NCBI RefSeq assembly: GCF_947491795.1
Contig: NZ_CANLKW010000002.1
Span: 484,001-548,000, forward strand
Source of the DNA: an uncultured Roseobacter sp.
GTDB taxonomy: Bacteria > Pseudomonadota > Alphaproteobacteria > Rhodobacterales > Rhodobacteraceae
Length of the DNA stretch: 64,000 bases
Reading direction: 5' to 3'
In this document: in pieces, positions 44,844 to 52,580 of the stretch
How the letters are laid out: each line of letters opens with the position of its first letter
How positions within the stretch are numbered: position 1 is the first letter of the stretch
Position numbers and translations under genes: made by a program
The notes under the pieces: generated by a model
Told to the model about the DNA's origin: nothing
What the model saw: the letters and a program-made list of their open reading frames with translations, nothing else
Databases searched by the model: none

Positions 44844-44929
44844 CAGCTAATGCATAGCCTGTATTTTTTTCGTTGGTCAAGCAGCCCGGGCCCATGGTGA
44901 GATAAAGGCGTCTGAATGGAGGAACCGGC

Positions 44930-45685
44930 ATGTCCGTCACTGAAATGCGCCCGAATATAGAAAACTGGCAGGAACGGGTCGATCTGGCTGCGGCCTTTCG
45001 CTGGACCGTGCGGCTGAACATGCACGAGGCTGTAGCGAACCATTTCAGTCTGGCAGTTAATGACGACAGCACAAAGTTTTTGATGAACCCCAATCAGATG
45101 CATTTCTCGCGGATCAAGGCCAGCGACCTGATCGTGGTCGATGCCAATGATCCCGAAACCCTGGAAGGGCCGGATGCACCGGACCCGACCGCATGGGGGC
45201 TGCACGGGGGGCTGCACCGTCATTGCCCGCATGCGCGCTGTGCGATGCATGTGCATTCGCCTTATGCCACAGCACTTGCCTCGCTGGCCGACAGCCGCCT
45301 GCCGCCGGTGGATCAGAATGGCGCGATGTTTTTTGACCGTGTCGTCGTCGACGAGAACTATGGCGGTCTGGCGTTCGAGGAAGAGGGCGCGCGCTGTGCG
45401 CAGCTGTTTGATGACCCGAAAAAGAAGGTCATGGTCATGGGCAACCACGGCATCATGATCATCGGCGATACGGTGGCCGAGACGTTCAACCGGATGTTCT
45501 ATTTCGAACGCGCCTGCCAGACATACATCCTGGCACTGCAGACCGGCAAACCCCTGCGTGTCCTGCCCGATGATGTTGCCGAGAAAACCGCGCGCGAGAT
45601 CGAGCAGTACCCCGAACAGGACATCCGCCATCTGGCAGAGCTCAAGGCGATCCTGGACGAAGAAGGCTCCCCCTATGCCAGCTGA
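44930..45685 (+). CDS. Class II aldolase/adducin-like protein lacking the aldolase catalytic Glu
   Basis: The 251-residue protein has the class II aldolase/adducin fold: WTVRLNMHEAVANHFSLAV, MNPNQMHFSRIKASDLIVVD, the metal ligands His107 and His109 in MHVHSPYATALA and His173 in GNHGIMIIGD. The usual catalytic Glu in the SSEWRxH segment is replaced by Ala88 (TAWGLH), so ordinary retro-aldol chemistry is doubtful. It has a good RBS (GGAGG). It is the first gene of a run of overlapping genes and diverges from the LysR gene. Its substrate is unknown; I infer a role in the same catabolic route. Confidence 0.88.
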   Translation: MSVTEMRPNIENWQERVDLAAAFRWTVRLNMHEAVANHFSLAVNDDSTKFLMNPNQMHFSRIKASDLIVVDANDPETLEGPDAPDPTAWGLHGGLHRHCPHARCAMHVHSPYATALASLADSRLPPVDQNGAMFFDRVVVDENYGGLAFEEEGARCAQLFDDPKKKVMVMGNHGIMIIGDTVAETFNRMFYFERACQTYILALQTGKPLRVLPDDVAEKTAREIEQYPEQDIRHLAELKAILDEEGSPYAS

Positions 45686-46667
45686 CTTCGATGCGGGCGG
45701 CGAGGCGGCGCGCTGGCATTACCATCCGGGCCGGGCTGTCGCGAACAACCCGCTTTTTGCCTGGCCGCCCAACCCGCGCGCTGTTGTGAAATGGTATGCC
45801 GCCTACTGGCTGGCGATATCCACGACGACGGTCACCGTGATCATATCTGTCGCGATCTGGTTTGCCCTGCTGCCCGCGCTGAGCGAGATGCAGACATTCG
45901 CGCCGGGCTGGATGGTCCGGGTCTGGCTGGCCAACCTGCTGCCGATGCTGATTTGCGCCGGCGGACTGCATATGTGGCTCTATCACTGGCGCGCACAAGA
46001 CAAGCGCACAAAATATGACCCGCGGGATCTGGCGCGGGACAATGGCACCTTTACCTTCCGCAACCAGGTGGCAGACAATATGTTCTGGTCGCTCGCCAGC
46101 GGCGTGACGCAGTGGACGATTGCCCAGTGGCTGGTGTTCTGGGCCATGGCCAACGGCTGGGCCCCGGCCTTTCTGTTTCCGGAAAACCCGGTCTGGTTTG
46201 TGCTGATGTTCCCGTTTCTGGTGATCTGGTCGAGCTTTCATTTCTATTGGGTGCACCGTCTGCTGCATGTACCAGCGCTGTACAAAATCGCGCACGCGCT
46301 GCATCACCGGAACGTCAATGTCGGGCCCTGGTCGGGGATTTCGATGCACCCTGTTGAGCACCTGCTGTTCTATACCAACTTTTTGATCCATCTGGTGGTG
46401 CCAAGCCATCCGATACACGTACTGTTTCATGGCTACATGCAGTCGGTGCACCCTGTGTTTTCCCATTCGGGCTTTGACCAGCTGGTCGTCCGGGATCGTG
46501 AGCGGGCAAAGATGGGCGATTTTTTCCACCAGCTGCATCACCGTTATTTTGAATGCAACTACGGCACCGTTGAAATGCCCTGGGACAGGTGGTTCGGGTC
46601 TTTTCATGATGGGTCTGAACGGGCCACCGCCGAGACCCGCGCGCGCAAAAAGCAGATGTACACATGA
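45675..46667 (+). CDS. Sterol desaturase/fatty acid hydroxylase family protein, first copy
   Basis: The 330-residue membrane protein carries the di-iron histidine set of the FA-hydroxylase superfamily: HRLLH (194-198), HALHH (207-211), HPVEH (225-229) and HQLHH (285-289). Hydrophobic segments lie at about 43-66, 83-104, 140-160 and 175-193. The family adds hydroxyl groups or double bonds to membrane-embedded C-H bonds using O2. The start ATG 45675 overlaps the adducin-like gene by 11 bases, and its end overlaps the second copy by 4 (ATGA). An electron donor is not encoded nearby. Substrate unknown. Confidence 0.88.
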   Translation: MPADFDAGGEAARWHYHPGRAVANNPLFAWPPNPRAVVKWYAAYWLAISTTTVTVIISVAIWFALLPALSEMQTFAPGWMVRVWLANLLPMLICAGGLHMWLYHWRAQDKRTKYDPRDLARDNGTFTFRNQVADNMFWSLASGVTQWTIAQWLVFWAMANGWAPAFLFPENPVWFVLMFPFLVIWSSFHFYWVHRLLHVPALYKIAHALHHRNVNVGPWSGISMHPVEHLLFYTNFLIHLVVPSHPIHVLFHGYMQSVHPVFSHSGFDQLVVRDRERAKMGDFFHQLHHRYFECNYGTVEMPWDRWFGSFHDGSERATAETRARKKQMYT

Positions 46668-47632
46668 GCACCCGACAGGAATGGAACCACCGCCCCGATG
46701 GCGCGATCGAGGTCTCGCCCCTCTGGCAATGGCCGCCGAAACCGCTGGCCGCGCTGAAATGGTATACGGACAGCTGGTTTTTCCTGACTATCAACATGGC
46801 AATCCTGGGCCTGGCCTTTGCAACCTGGCAGGTGGCCAGCCCGACGCTGGAACAGACCGCCCGCGTGGCGCCCGGGTGGATCGCACTGATCTGGGTGCGG
46901 AATTTTGTGATCGTCTCGGTCGTGGCCGGAACACTGCATCTGTGGTTTCACCGCTATGCCGTGCAGGGCGAAGAGCTGAAATACGATCCGCGCCCCTTTC
47001 CGCGCAAGGGCCGGATGTTCACGCTGAACGACCAGGTAAAGGACAACATGATCTGGACGCTGGCCTCGGGCGTCACCGTCTGGTCGGTACTGGAGGCGCT
47101 GATCTGGTGGGGCCTGGCCAATGGGGTCGTGCCATCAACCAGCTTTGCCGCAAACCCGGTCTGGTTTGTCGCCTTTTTCTTTCTGATCCCAATCTGGGAG
47201 AGTTTTTACTTTTACTGGATCCACCGGCTGCTGCACACGGATCTGTTTTACCGCTTTCACGCGCTGCACCACCGCAACACGGACATCGGACCCTGGTCGG
47301 GGCTGTCGATGCACCCGGTCGAGCATCTGTTCTATTTCGGCACGGTGATTATCCATCTGGTGCTGCCCACGCACCCCGCGCATCTGATTTTTCATCTGAT
47401 GTTTTACGGGTTGCTCGCGATCACCTCGCACACAGGGTTCGAGGGGCTGCTCTTTCGGAACAAAAAGCGCATGCATCTGGGGAACTTTCACCACCAGCTG
47501 CACCACCGGTATTTTGAGGTGAACTACGGCAATCTGGATGTGCCCTGGGACAAGCTATTTGGCTCTTTTCACGACGGTACTGACGCAGGAAAAGCGGCCA
47601 TGAAGGCGCGTCTGCAGGCAAGGAAAAGATAA
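46664..47632 (+). CDS. Sterol desaturase/fatty acid hydroxylase family protein, second copy
   Basis: The 322-residue paralogue of the preceding protein keeps the same histidine clusters: HRLLH, HALHH, HPVEH and HQLHH, with matching flanks (GPWSG-SMHPVEHL, RYFEVNYG). About four membrane segments are predicted. Side-by-side paralogues joined by an ATGA overlap suggest a heterodimer or two consecutive oxidations on similar substrates; this is inference. Its stop overlaps the next start by one base (TAATG). No separate promoter is visible. Confidence 0.88.
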   Translation: MSTRQEWNHRPDGAIEVSPLWQWPPKPLAALKWYTDSWFFLTINMAILGLAFATWQVASPTLEQTARVAPGWIALIWVRNFVIVSVVAGTLHLWFHRYAVQGEELKYDPRPFPRKGRMFTLNDQVKDNMIWTLASGVTVWSVLEALIWWGLANGVVPSTSFAANPVWFVAFFFLIPIWESFYFYWIHRLLHTDLFYRFHALHHRNTDIGPWSGLSMHPVEHLFYFGTVIIHLVLPTHPAHLIFHLMFYGLLAITSHTGFEGLLFRNKKRMHLGNFHHQLHHRYFEVNYGNLDVPWDKLFGSFHDGTDAGKAAMKARLQARKR

Positions 47633-48792
47633 TGCACTACGGGCTTTCTGATGAACATCAGATGATTGCGGAGACCGTCCGCAGCTTTGTTGAAAACGAG
47701 ATCTATCCGCATGAGGAACTGGTTGAACGGACCGGCGAAGTGCCCGCAGAGATCGCGCAGGACATTAAGCAAAAGACCATCGACCTCGGTTTTTATGCCT
47801 GCAATTTTCCCGAAAGTGTGGGCTGTGCGGGCCTGAACCACCTTGAGTTTGCCATTGTTGAGCGTGAGCTTGGCCGTGGCTCCATGGCGCTGAACCATTT
47901 CTTTGGCCGGCCGCAGAATATCCTGATGGCCTGCGAGGGCGACCAGGTGGAGCGCTATCTGATGCCTGCCGTGCGCGGAGAGCGCATGGATGCGCTGGCG
48001 ATGACGGAGCCCGGGGCAGGATCGGACGTGCGGGGTATGAGATGTGCGGCCGTGCGTGATGGCGGCGACTGGGTCGTGAATGGCACCAAGCATTTCATTT
48101 CCGGCGCGGAGCATGCCGATTTTATCATTGTGTTTATTGCGACCGGCGAGGATCAGACACCAAAGGGGCCCAAAAAACGGATCACCGCCTTTCTGGTTGA
48201 TCGGGGCACGCCCGGATTCACGATCCGGGACGGGTACAAGTCTGTCAGCCACCGCGGTTATAAAAACATGATCCTCGATTTCGACGACTGCCGCCTGCCG
48301 GATGCCCAGGTTCTGGGCGCGGTTGATGGCGGGTTTGAGGTGATGAACACATGGCTCTATGCCACACGCATCACCGTTGCCGCCATGTCGGTGGGCCGGG
48401 CACGGCGCGTGTTTGACTATGCGCTGAATTACGCAGCTGAACGCGAACAGTTTGGCCAGAAGATCGGGAAATTCCAGGGCGTGAGTTTTCAGCTGGCCGA
48501 CATGATCACCGAGATTGATGCGGCAGACCTGCTGACGCTGGCCTCTGCCGACCGGCTGGACAAAGAACTGCCAGCAAACCGGGAGATTGCGAGTGCGAAA
48601 CTCTATGCCTCTGAGATGCTGGCACGGGTCACGGATGCGGCGATCCAGGTGCATGGGGGTATGGGTCTGATGGATGACTATCCGCTGGAGCGGTTCTGGC
48701 GCGATGCACGGGTCGAGCGGATCTGGGACGGTACCTCGGAGATACAGCGCCACATCATCAGCCGGGACCTTTTGCGGGCGCTGGGAGCTTAG
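47632..48792 (+). CDS. Acyl-CoA dehydrogenase family protein with Asp at the catalytic base position
   Basis: The 386-residue flavoprotein has the three-part ACAD layout: N-terminal helices (LSDEHQMIAETVRSFVENEIYP), the beta domain with AMTEPGAGSDVRGM and FISGAEHADFIIVF, and the C-terminal helices with REQFGQKIGKFQGVSFQLADM and IQVHGGMGLMDDYPLERFWRDARV. The segment usually reading YEGTS is WDGTSE, so Asp366 replaces the normal catalytic Glu. That change is known in some side branches of the family. In this context it is a candidate gamma-butyrobetainyl-CoA dehydrogenase; substrate not proven. The start overlaps the second desaturase stop. Confidence 0.9.
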   Translation: MHYGLSDEHQMIAETVRSFVENEIYPHEELVERTGEVPAEIAQDIKQKTIDLGFYACNFPESVGCAGLNHLEFAIVERELGRGSMALNHFFGRPQNILMACEGDQVERYLMPAVRGERMDALAMTEPGAGSDVRGMRCAAVRDGGDWVVNGTKHFISGAEHADFIIVFIATGEDQTPKGPKKRITAFLVDRGTPGFTIRDGYKSVSHRGYKNMILDFDDCRLPDAQVLGAVDGGFEVMNTWLYATRITVAAMSVGRARRVFDYALNYAAEREQFGQKIGKFQGVSFQLADMITEIDAADLLTLASADRLDKELPANREIASAKLYASEMLARVTDAAIQVHGGMGLMDDYPLERFWRDARVERIWDGTSEIQRHIISRDLLRALGA

Positions 48793-48794
48793 AT

Positions 48795-48840
48795 TTTATG
48801 CCTTCGGCGAGGATATTTCGGGCCAGAAGAAAGAAGCGGG
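48795..48840. repeat. Partial extragenic element in the acyl-CoA dehydrogenase to ligase gap
   Basis: The gap contains GCCTTCGGCGAGGATATTTCGGGCCAGAAGAAAG. Its core GAGGATATTT-GGGCCAGAA matches the tail of the extragenic element at 29340-29395 (GGGGATACTTACGGCCAGA). The hairpin part is missing here. It interrupts an otherwise densely packed run and may be a processing or termination site. Confidence 0.4.
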
Positions 48841-48846
48841 CTGCTG

Positions 48847-50874
48847 ATGGCGCGTGATCTTTCGCGGCTGCTGCGGCCAGTTTCTGTTGTAGTGATCGGC
48901 GGCGGTGCCTGGTGTCGCCAGGTGGTGCGGCAACTGCAGCGCATGGGGTTTTCAGGAGATATCTGGCGGGTGCATCCCGACCCGGCACCTGTTGAGGGTA
49001 TTGCGGCCTTTGCTGATCTGGACGCTTTGCCCGGTGTGCCGGATGCTGCGTTTGTCGGGGTAAACCGGCACCTGACAGTTGAGAGTGTGGCGGCCCTGTC
49101 GCGTATGGGTGCGGGGGGTGCTGTGTGTTTTGCCTCCGGGTTTTCGGAGGCTGTGGCAGAGGATGCCGGTGCCGGTGATCTGCAAGGGCAACTGGTTGCC
49201 GCCGCCGGCGATATGCCGTTGCTGGGTCCGAACTGTTATGGGTTTGTGAATGCTCTGGACGGAGTGCTGCTCTGGCCGGATCAGCACGGGTGCCAGCTCT
49301 GTGACCGCGGTGTCGCCATCCTGACCCAAAGCTCAAACATCGCCATCAATCTGACGATGCAAAAACGGGCTTTGCCACTGGGTATGATCGTGACCTGCGG
49401 AAATATGGCGCAGACCAGTCAGGCAGATATTGCGCTGGCATTGCTGGAAGATCCCCGGATCACCGCGATAGGACTGCATGTAGAGGGATTTGGAAATACG
49501 GAAGCCTGGCACACTGTTGCTCTGCGTGCGCAGGAGAAGGGTGTGCCATTGGTTGCGCTGAAAGCGGGCGCTTCAGAGCAGGCCCGGGCGGCGACTGTCT
49601 CGCATACCGCTTCGCTTGCGGGCAGTGATGCGGGGGCGGCGGCTTTGTTGGAGCGGCTTGGAATCCCACGGGTGCGTGACCTGCCCACGTTTCTGGAGAC
49701 GCTGAAGGTATTGCATTGCGCGGGGCCTTTGCGGTCATCCAGCCTGTCCTCGATCAGTTGCTCTGGCGGGGAAGCCAGCCTGATGGGGGATACCGCTGAG
49801 GGGCGCGCGGTTTCCTTTCCTGCGCTGCAACCAGATCAGAAAGCGGCATTGTCCGAGGCGCTGGGACCGATGGTGGCGCTGTCCAATCCGCTGGACTATC
49901 ACACCTATATCTGGGGCGATGCTGATCGGATGGCGCGCGCCTGGTTGCCGATGGCAGCCGGGCATATCGGTCTGCTGATGATCATTGTGGATTATCCGCA
50001 CACAGATGCCACAGACTGGTGCAGTGCCACAGAAGCCGCGCTGATGGTGCAGAAGGCGGGACATTGTCCGGTGGCTGTTGTTGCGACACTGCCCGAGCTC
50101 ATGCCGGAGGATGTGGCGGCAGAGCTGATGGCGGGCGGGGTTATTGCGATGTCCGGTCTGACCGAAGCGGTGCATGCAGCCGAGGCTGCGTCGGCCTGCG
50201 GTGCGCCACAGGACCGACCGCCCCTGCAACCGGGCGCGGCGCGTGACAGTGCCGTGTTGACCGAGCCAGAGGCAAAATCGCTGCTGGCGGGTTATGGGAT
50301 GCAGGTGCCGCGCGGCGTGCGGTGTGATGCAGGGGAAAATCCGGCTGTGGTTGCGGGCGGCCTGACCGCGCCGCTTGTGCTGAAATCGACAGGTGTTGCG
50401 CATAAGTCCGATACCGGCGGGGTCGTGCTTGGGTTGGCACATGCGGACCTGGCGTGCGCGGCATCCGAAATGCCGGACGGTTCTTTGCTGATCGAGGAAA
50501 TGGTGCAGGGTGGCGTGGCCGAGCTTCTTGTCGGTGTCACGCGGGATGAGGCGCATGGATTTTTGTTGACCCTTGCTGCAGGCGGGGTTCTGACAGAGCT
50601 GTGGCAGGACCGGACATCGCTGCTGCTTCCTGTGTCGTCTGCCCAGATCAACGGGGCATTGCAGAAACTGCGCTGCTGGCCACTGCTGACCGGGTATCGC
50701 GGAAAAGCTGCGGCGGATGTCGATGCCATCATCGCAGCCGTGCTGTCCCTGCAGGACTGTGTGATTGCGCTGGCCGACAGGATCAGCGAAGTTGAGATTA
50801 ACCCGATGATCTGCACCCCCGACGCTGCAGTCGCAGCCGATGCGCTGATGTCTCTTGCGCCGGAAACTGAATGA
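48847..50874 (+). CDS. NDP-forming acyl-CoA ligase (acetyl-CoA synthetase/succinyl-CoA synthetase type)
   Basis: The 675-residue fused protein combines a CoA-binding and ligase domain (about 1-460: VVIGGGAWCRQVVRQLQRMG, LLGPNCYGFVN, ILTQSSNIAIN) with a C-terminal ATP-grasp domain (about 470-670: LTEPEAKSLLAGYGMQVP, PLVLKSTGVAHKSDTGGVVLG, EVEINPMICTP). His253 in ATVSHTASLAGSD is the expected phospho-histidine. Such enzymes activate acids to CoA thioesters with ADP or GDP formation. Between an ACAD and a CaiD-like hydratase it probably activates the pathway substrate, for instance gamma-butyrobetaine. The end overlaps a possible ATG of the next gene. Confidence 0.9.
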   Translation: MARDLSRLLRPVSVVVIGGGAWCRQVVRQLQRMGFSGDIWRVHPDPAPVEGIAAFADLDALPGVPDAAFVGVNRHLTVESVAALSRMGAGGAVCFASGFSEAVAEDAGAGDLQGQLVAAAGDMPLLGPNCYGFVNALDGVLLWPDQHGCQLCDRGVAILTQSSNIAINLTMQKRALPLGMIVTCGNMAQTSQADIALALLEDPRITAIGLHVEGFGNTEAWHTVALRAQEKGVPLVALKAGASEQARAATVSHTASLAGSDAGAAALLERLGIPRVRDLPTFLETLKVLHCAGPLRSSSLSSISCSGGEASLMGDTAEGRAVSFPALQPDQKAALSEALGPMVALSNPLDYHTYIWGDADRMARAWLPMAAGHIGLLMIIVDYPHTDATDWCSATEAALMVQKAGHCPVAVVATLPELMPEDVAAELMAGGVIAMSGLTEAVHAAEAASACGAPQDRPPLQPGAARDSAVLTEPEAKSLLAGYGMQVPRGVRCDAGENPAVVAGGLTAPLVLKSTGVAHKSDTGGVVLGLAHADLACAASEMPDGSLLIEEMVQGGVAELLVGVTRDEAHGFLLTLAAGGVLTELWQDRTSLLLPVSSAQINGALQKLRCWPLLTGYRGKAAADVDAIIAAVLSLQDCVIALADRISEVEINPMICTPDAAVAADALMSLAPETE

Positions 50875-50885
50875 CAGGAAAGACG

Positions 50886-51665
50886 ATGGACCCGATAAAA
50901 ACAGTCACGCGCGGGGCGGTTTTCGAAGCCACCCTCGACAGACCGAAAGCCAATGCAATTGATCTGCAAACCTCCCGGCGCATGGGCGAGGTCTTTGCTG
51001 CTTTCCGCGATGATCCTGACCTGCGTGTTGCGATCGTTACGGGTGGAGGCGACAAGTTTTTCTGCCCGGGATGGGATCTTAAAGCTGCGGCGGATGGTGA
51101 TGCGGTGGATGGCGACTATGGCGTCGGTGGGTTTGGCGGGTTGCAGGAACTGCGCGGCATGAACAAACCGGTCATCGCTGCCGTGAACGGGATCGCCTGT
51201 GGCGGCGGGCTGGAGCTGGCGCTGAGTGCGGATATGATCATTGCTGCCGATCATGCGCAGTTTGCGCTGCCGGAAATCCGCTCTGGCACGGTCGCGGATG
51301 CGGCTTCGGTCAAACTGCCCAAGCGCATTCCATATCACATTGCGATGGAGCTGCTGCTGACCGGCCGCTGGTTTGATGCAGCAGAGGCCAAACACTGGGG
51401 GCTGATCAATGAAATTGTCCCGGCCGCAGACCTGATGACACGGGCGCGGGCGCTGGCGGATCTGCTCGCCTCAGGGCCACCGCTGGTTTACGCGGCGATC
51501 AAGGAGATCGTGCGGGATGCCGAGGATTCCAAATTTCAGGACGCAATGAACCGGATCACCGGGCGCCAGCTGGAGACAGTTGACCGGCTTTATGCGTCTG
51601 AAGACCAGTTGGAGGGCGCGCGTGCCTTTGCCGAAAAACGGGACCCGGTCTGGAAAGGTCGCTGA
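50886..51665 (+). CDS. caiD: CaiD-like carnitinyl-CoA dehydratase / crotonobetainyl-CoA hydratase
   Basis: The 259-residue crotonase-family enzyme closely follows E. coli CaiD from memory: [68 protein letters not shown] and the C-terminal [25 protein letters not shown] and the final KRDPVWKGR are strong subfamily markers. ATG 50886 has AGGAAAG upstream and matches the family length; ATG 50871 (overlapping the ligase stop) would add five residues. It hydrates crotonobetainyl-CoA to carnitinyl-CoA in CaiD proteins; here this is inference by similarity. Confidence 0.85.
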   Translation: [259 protein letters not shown]

Positions 51666-51708
51666 ACAGGGTCTTGCGCCCGTCCGCACCTGAGGCCACT
51701 TTCAGCGC

Positions 51709-52569
51709 ATGAGCAAAACTCTCCTGTCCCTTGGCCATGGCTTCAGCGCCCGTGCCCTCGCCGCCCTGCTGGTGCCGCAAGGCTGGCGCGTCATTGGAAC
51801 AACCCGTTCAGAAGACAAGGCACAAGATATTGCCGGGACAGGCGTCGAACCGCTGATCTGGCCGGGCTGTGATCTGACGCCCTTTCTGCAGGAGGCGGAT
51901 GCTCTTCTGATCTCGGCAGGTCCAGGCTCTGAAGGTGACCCGGTTCTGGCAGAATGCCGGGCGCAGATTGAAGCCGCCGCAACAGGTTTTGAGTGGGTCG
52001 GGTACCTGTCGACCACCGGCGTCTACGGGGATCACAAGGGCGCATGGGTGGACGAAACCGCGCCACTGACCCCTGCCACAAAACGTGGCCAGGCGCGGGT
52101 AGAGGCCGAAGCCGCGTGGGCGGCGATCCCCGGGCTGCCGCTGCATATCTTTCGCCTGGCTGGCATCTATGGGCCCGGACGCGGGCCATTTGCCAAAGTG
52201 CGCAACGGGACGGCCCGGCGGATTATCAAAAAAGACCAGGTGTTTTCACGCATCCATGTGAAGGATATTGCGGCGGTGTTGCTGGCGTCGATGCAACAGC
52301 CAAGACCGGGTGCGGTTTATAACGTCTGTGACAACGATCCGGCGCCACCCCAGGATGTTCTGAGCTATGCGGCTGAGTTACTGGGTGTGCCGCTGCCGCC
52401 CGCGATCCGTTTTGAAGAGGCTGATATGACGCCGATGGCGCGCAGTTTTTATGCCGAAAGCAAAAAGGTCCGCAACGACCTGATCCTGAAGGAGCTGGGT
52501 GTCACGCTGGCCTATCCGGACTACCGGGCCGGTCTGCAGGCCATGCTGGCGCAGGAGAAAGGGACCTGA
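51709..52569 (+). CDS. NAD(P)-dependent epimerase/dehydratase (YeeZ-like SDR)
   Basis: The 286-residue extended SDR has an atypical nucleotide motif, LSLGHGFSARALAALLVPQGW, then LLISAGPGSEGDPVL, YLSTTGVYGDHKGAWVDETAPLTPATKRGQARVEAE, and FRLAGIYGPGRGPF, HVKDIAAVLLASM and YNVCDNDPAPPQDVL. This arrangement resembles the YeeZ-type sugar-nucleotide epimerase group. Substrate unknown. It follows caiD by 43 bases but probably is not part of that pathway. Its stop codon lies in one arm of a hairpin whose other arm holds the dxs stop. Confidence 0.85.
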   Translation: MSKTLLSLGHGFSARALAALLVPQGWRVIGTTRSEDKAQDIAGTGVEPLIWPGCDLTPFLQEADALLISAGPGSEGDPVLAECRAQIEAAATGFEWVGYLSTTGVYGDHKGAWVDETAPLTPATKRGQARVEAEAAWAAIPGLPLHIFRLAGIYGPGRGPFAKVRNGTARRIIKKDQVFSRIHVKDIAAVLLASMQQPRPGAVYNVCDNDPAPPQDVLSYAAELLGVPLPPAIRFEEADMTPMARSFYAESKKVRNDLILKELGVTLAYPDYRAGLQAMLAQEKGT

Positions 52570-52580
52570 GCGAACTCAGG
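52565..52580. terminator. Symmetric hairpin enclosing the stop codons of the epimerase gene and dxs
   Basis: CCTGAG-CGAA-CTCAGG has perfect 6-base arms around a tetraloop. The plus-strand gene's TGA (52567-52569) and dxs's stop (complement of 52576-52578) lie in the two arms. On the minus strand the loop reads TTCG, a very stable tetraloop. No T-tract follows on either side, so termination is only suspected. Confidence 0.35.

Noticed and set aside
44930..51665. Steroid degradation cluster
   Set aside because: The sterol-desaturase label is a broad superfamily name. No steroid ring-cleavage genes are present, and the CaiD-like hydratase points elsewhere.
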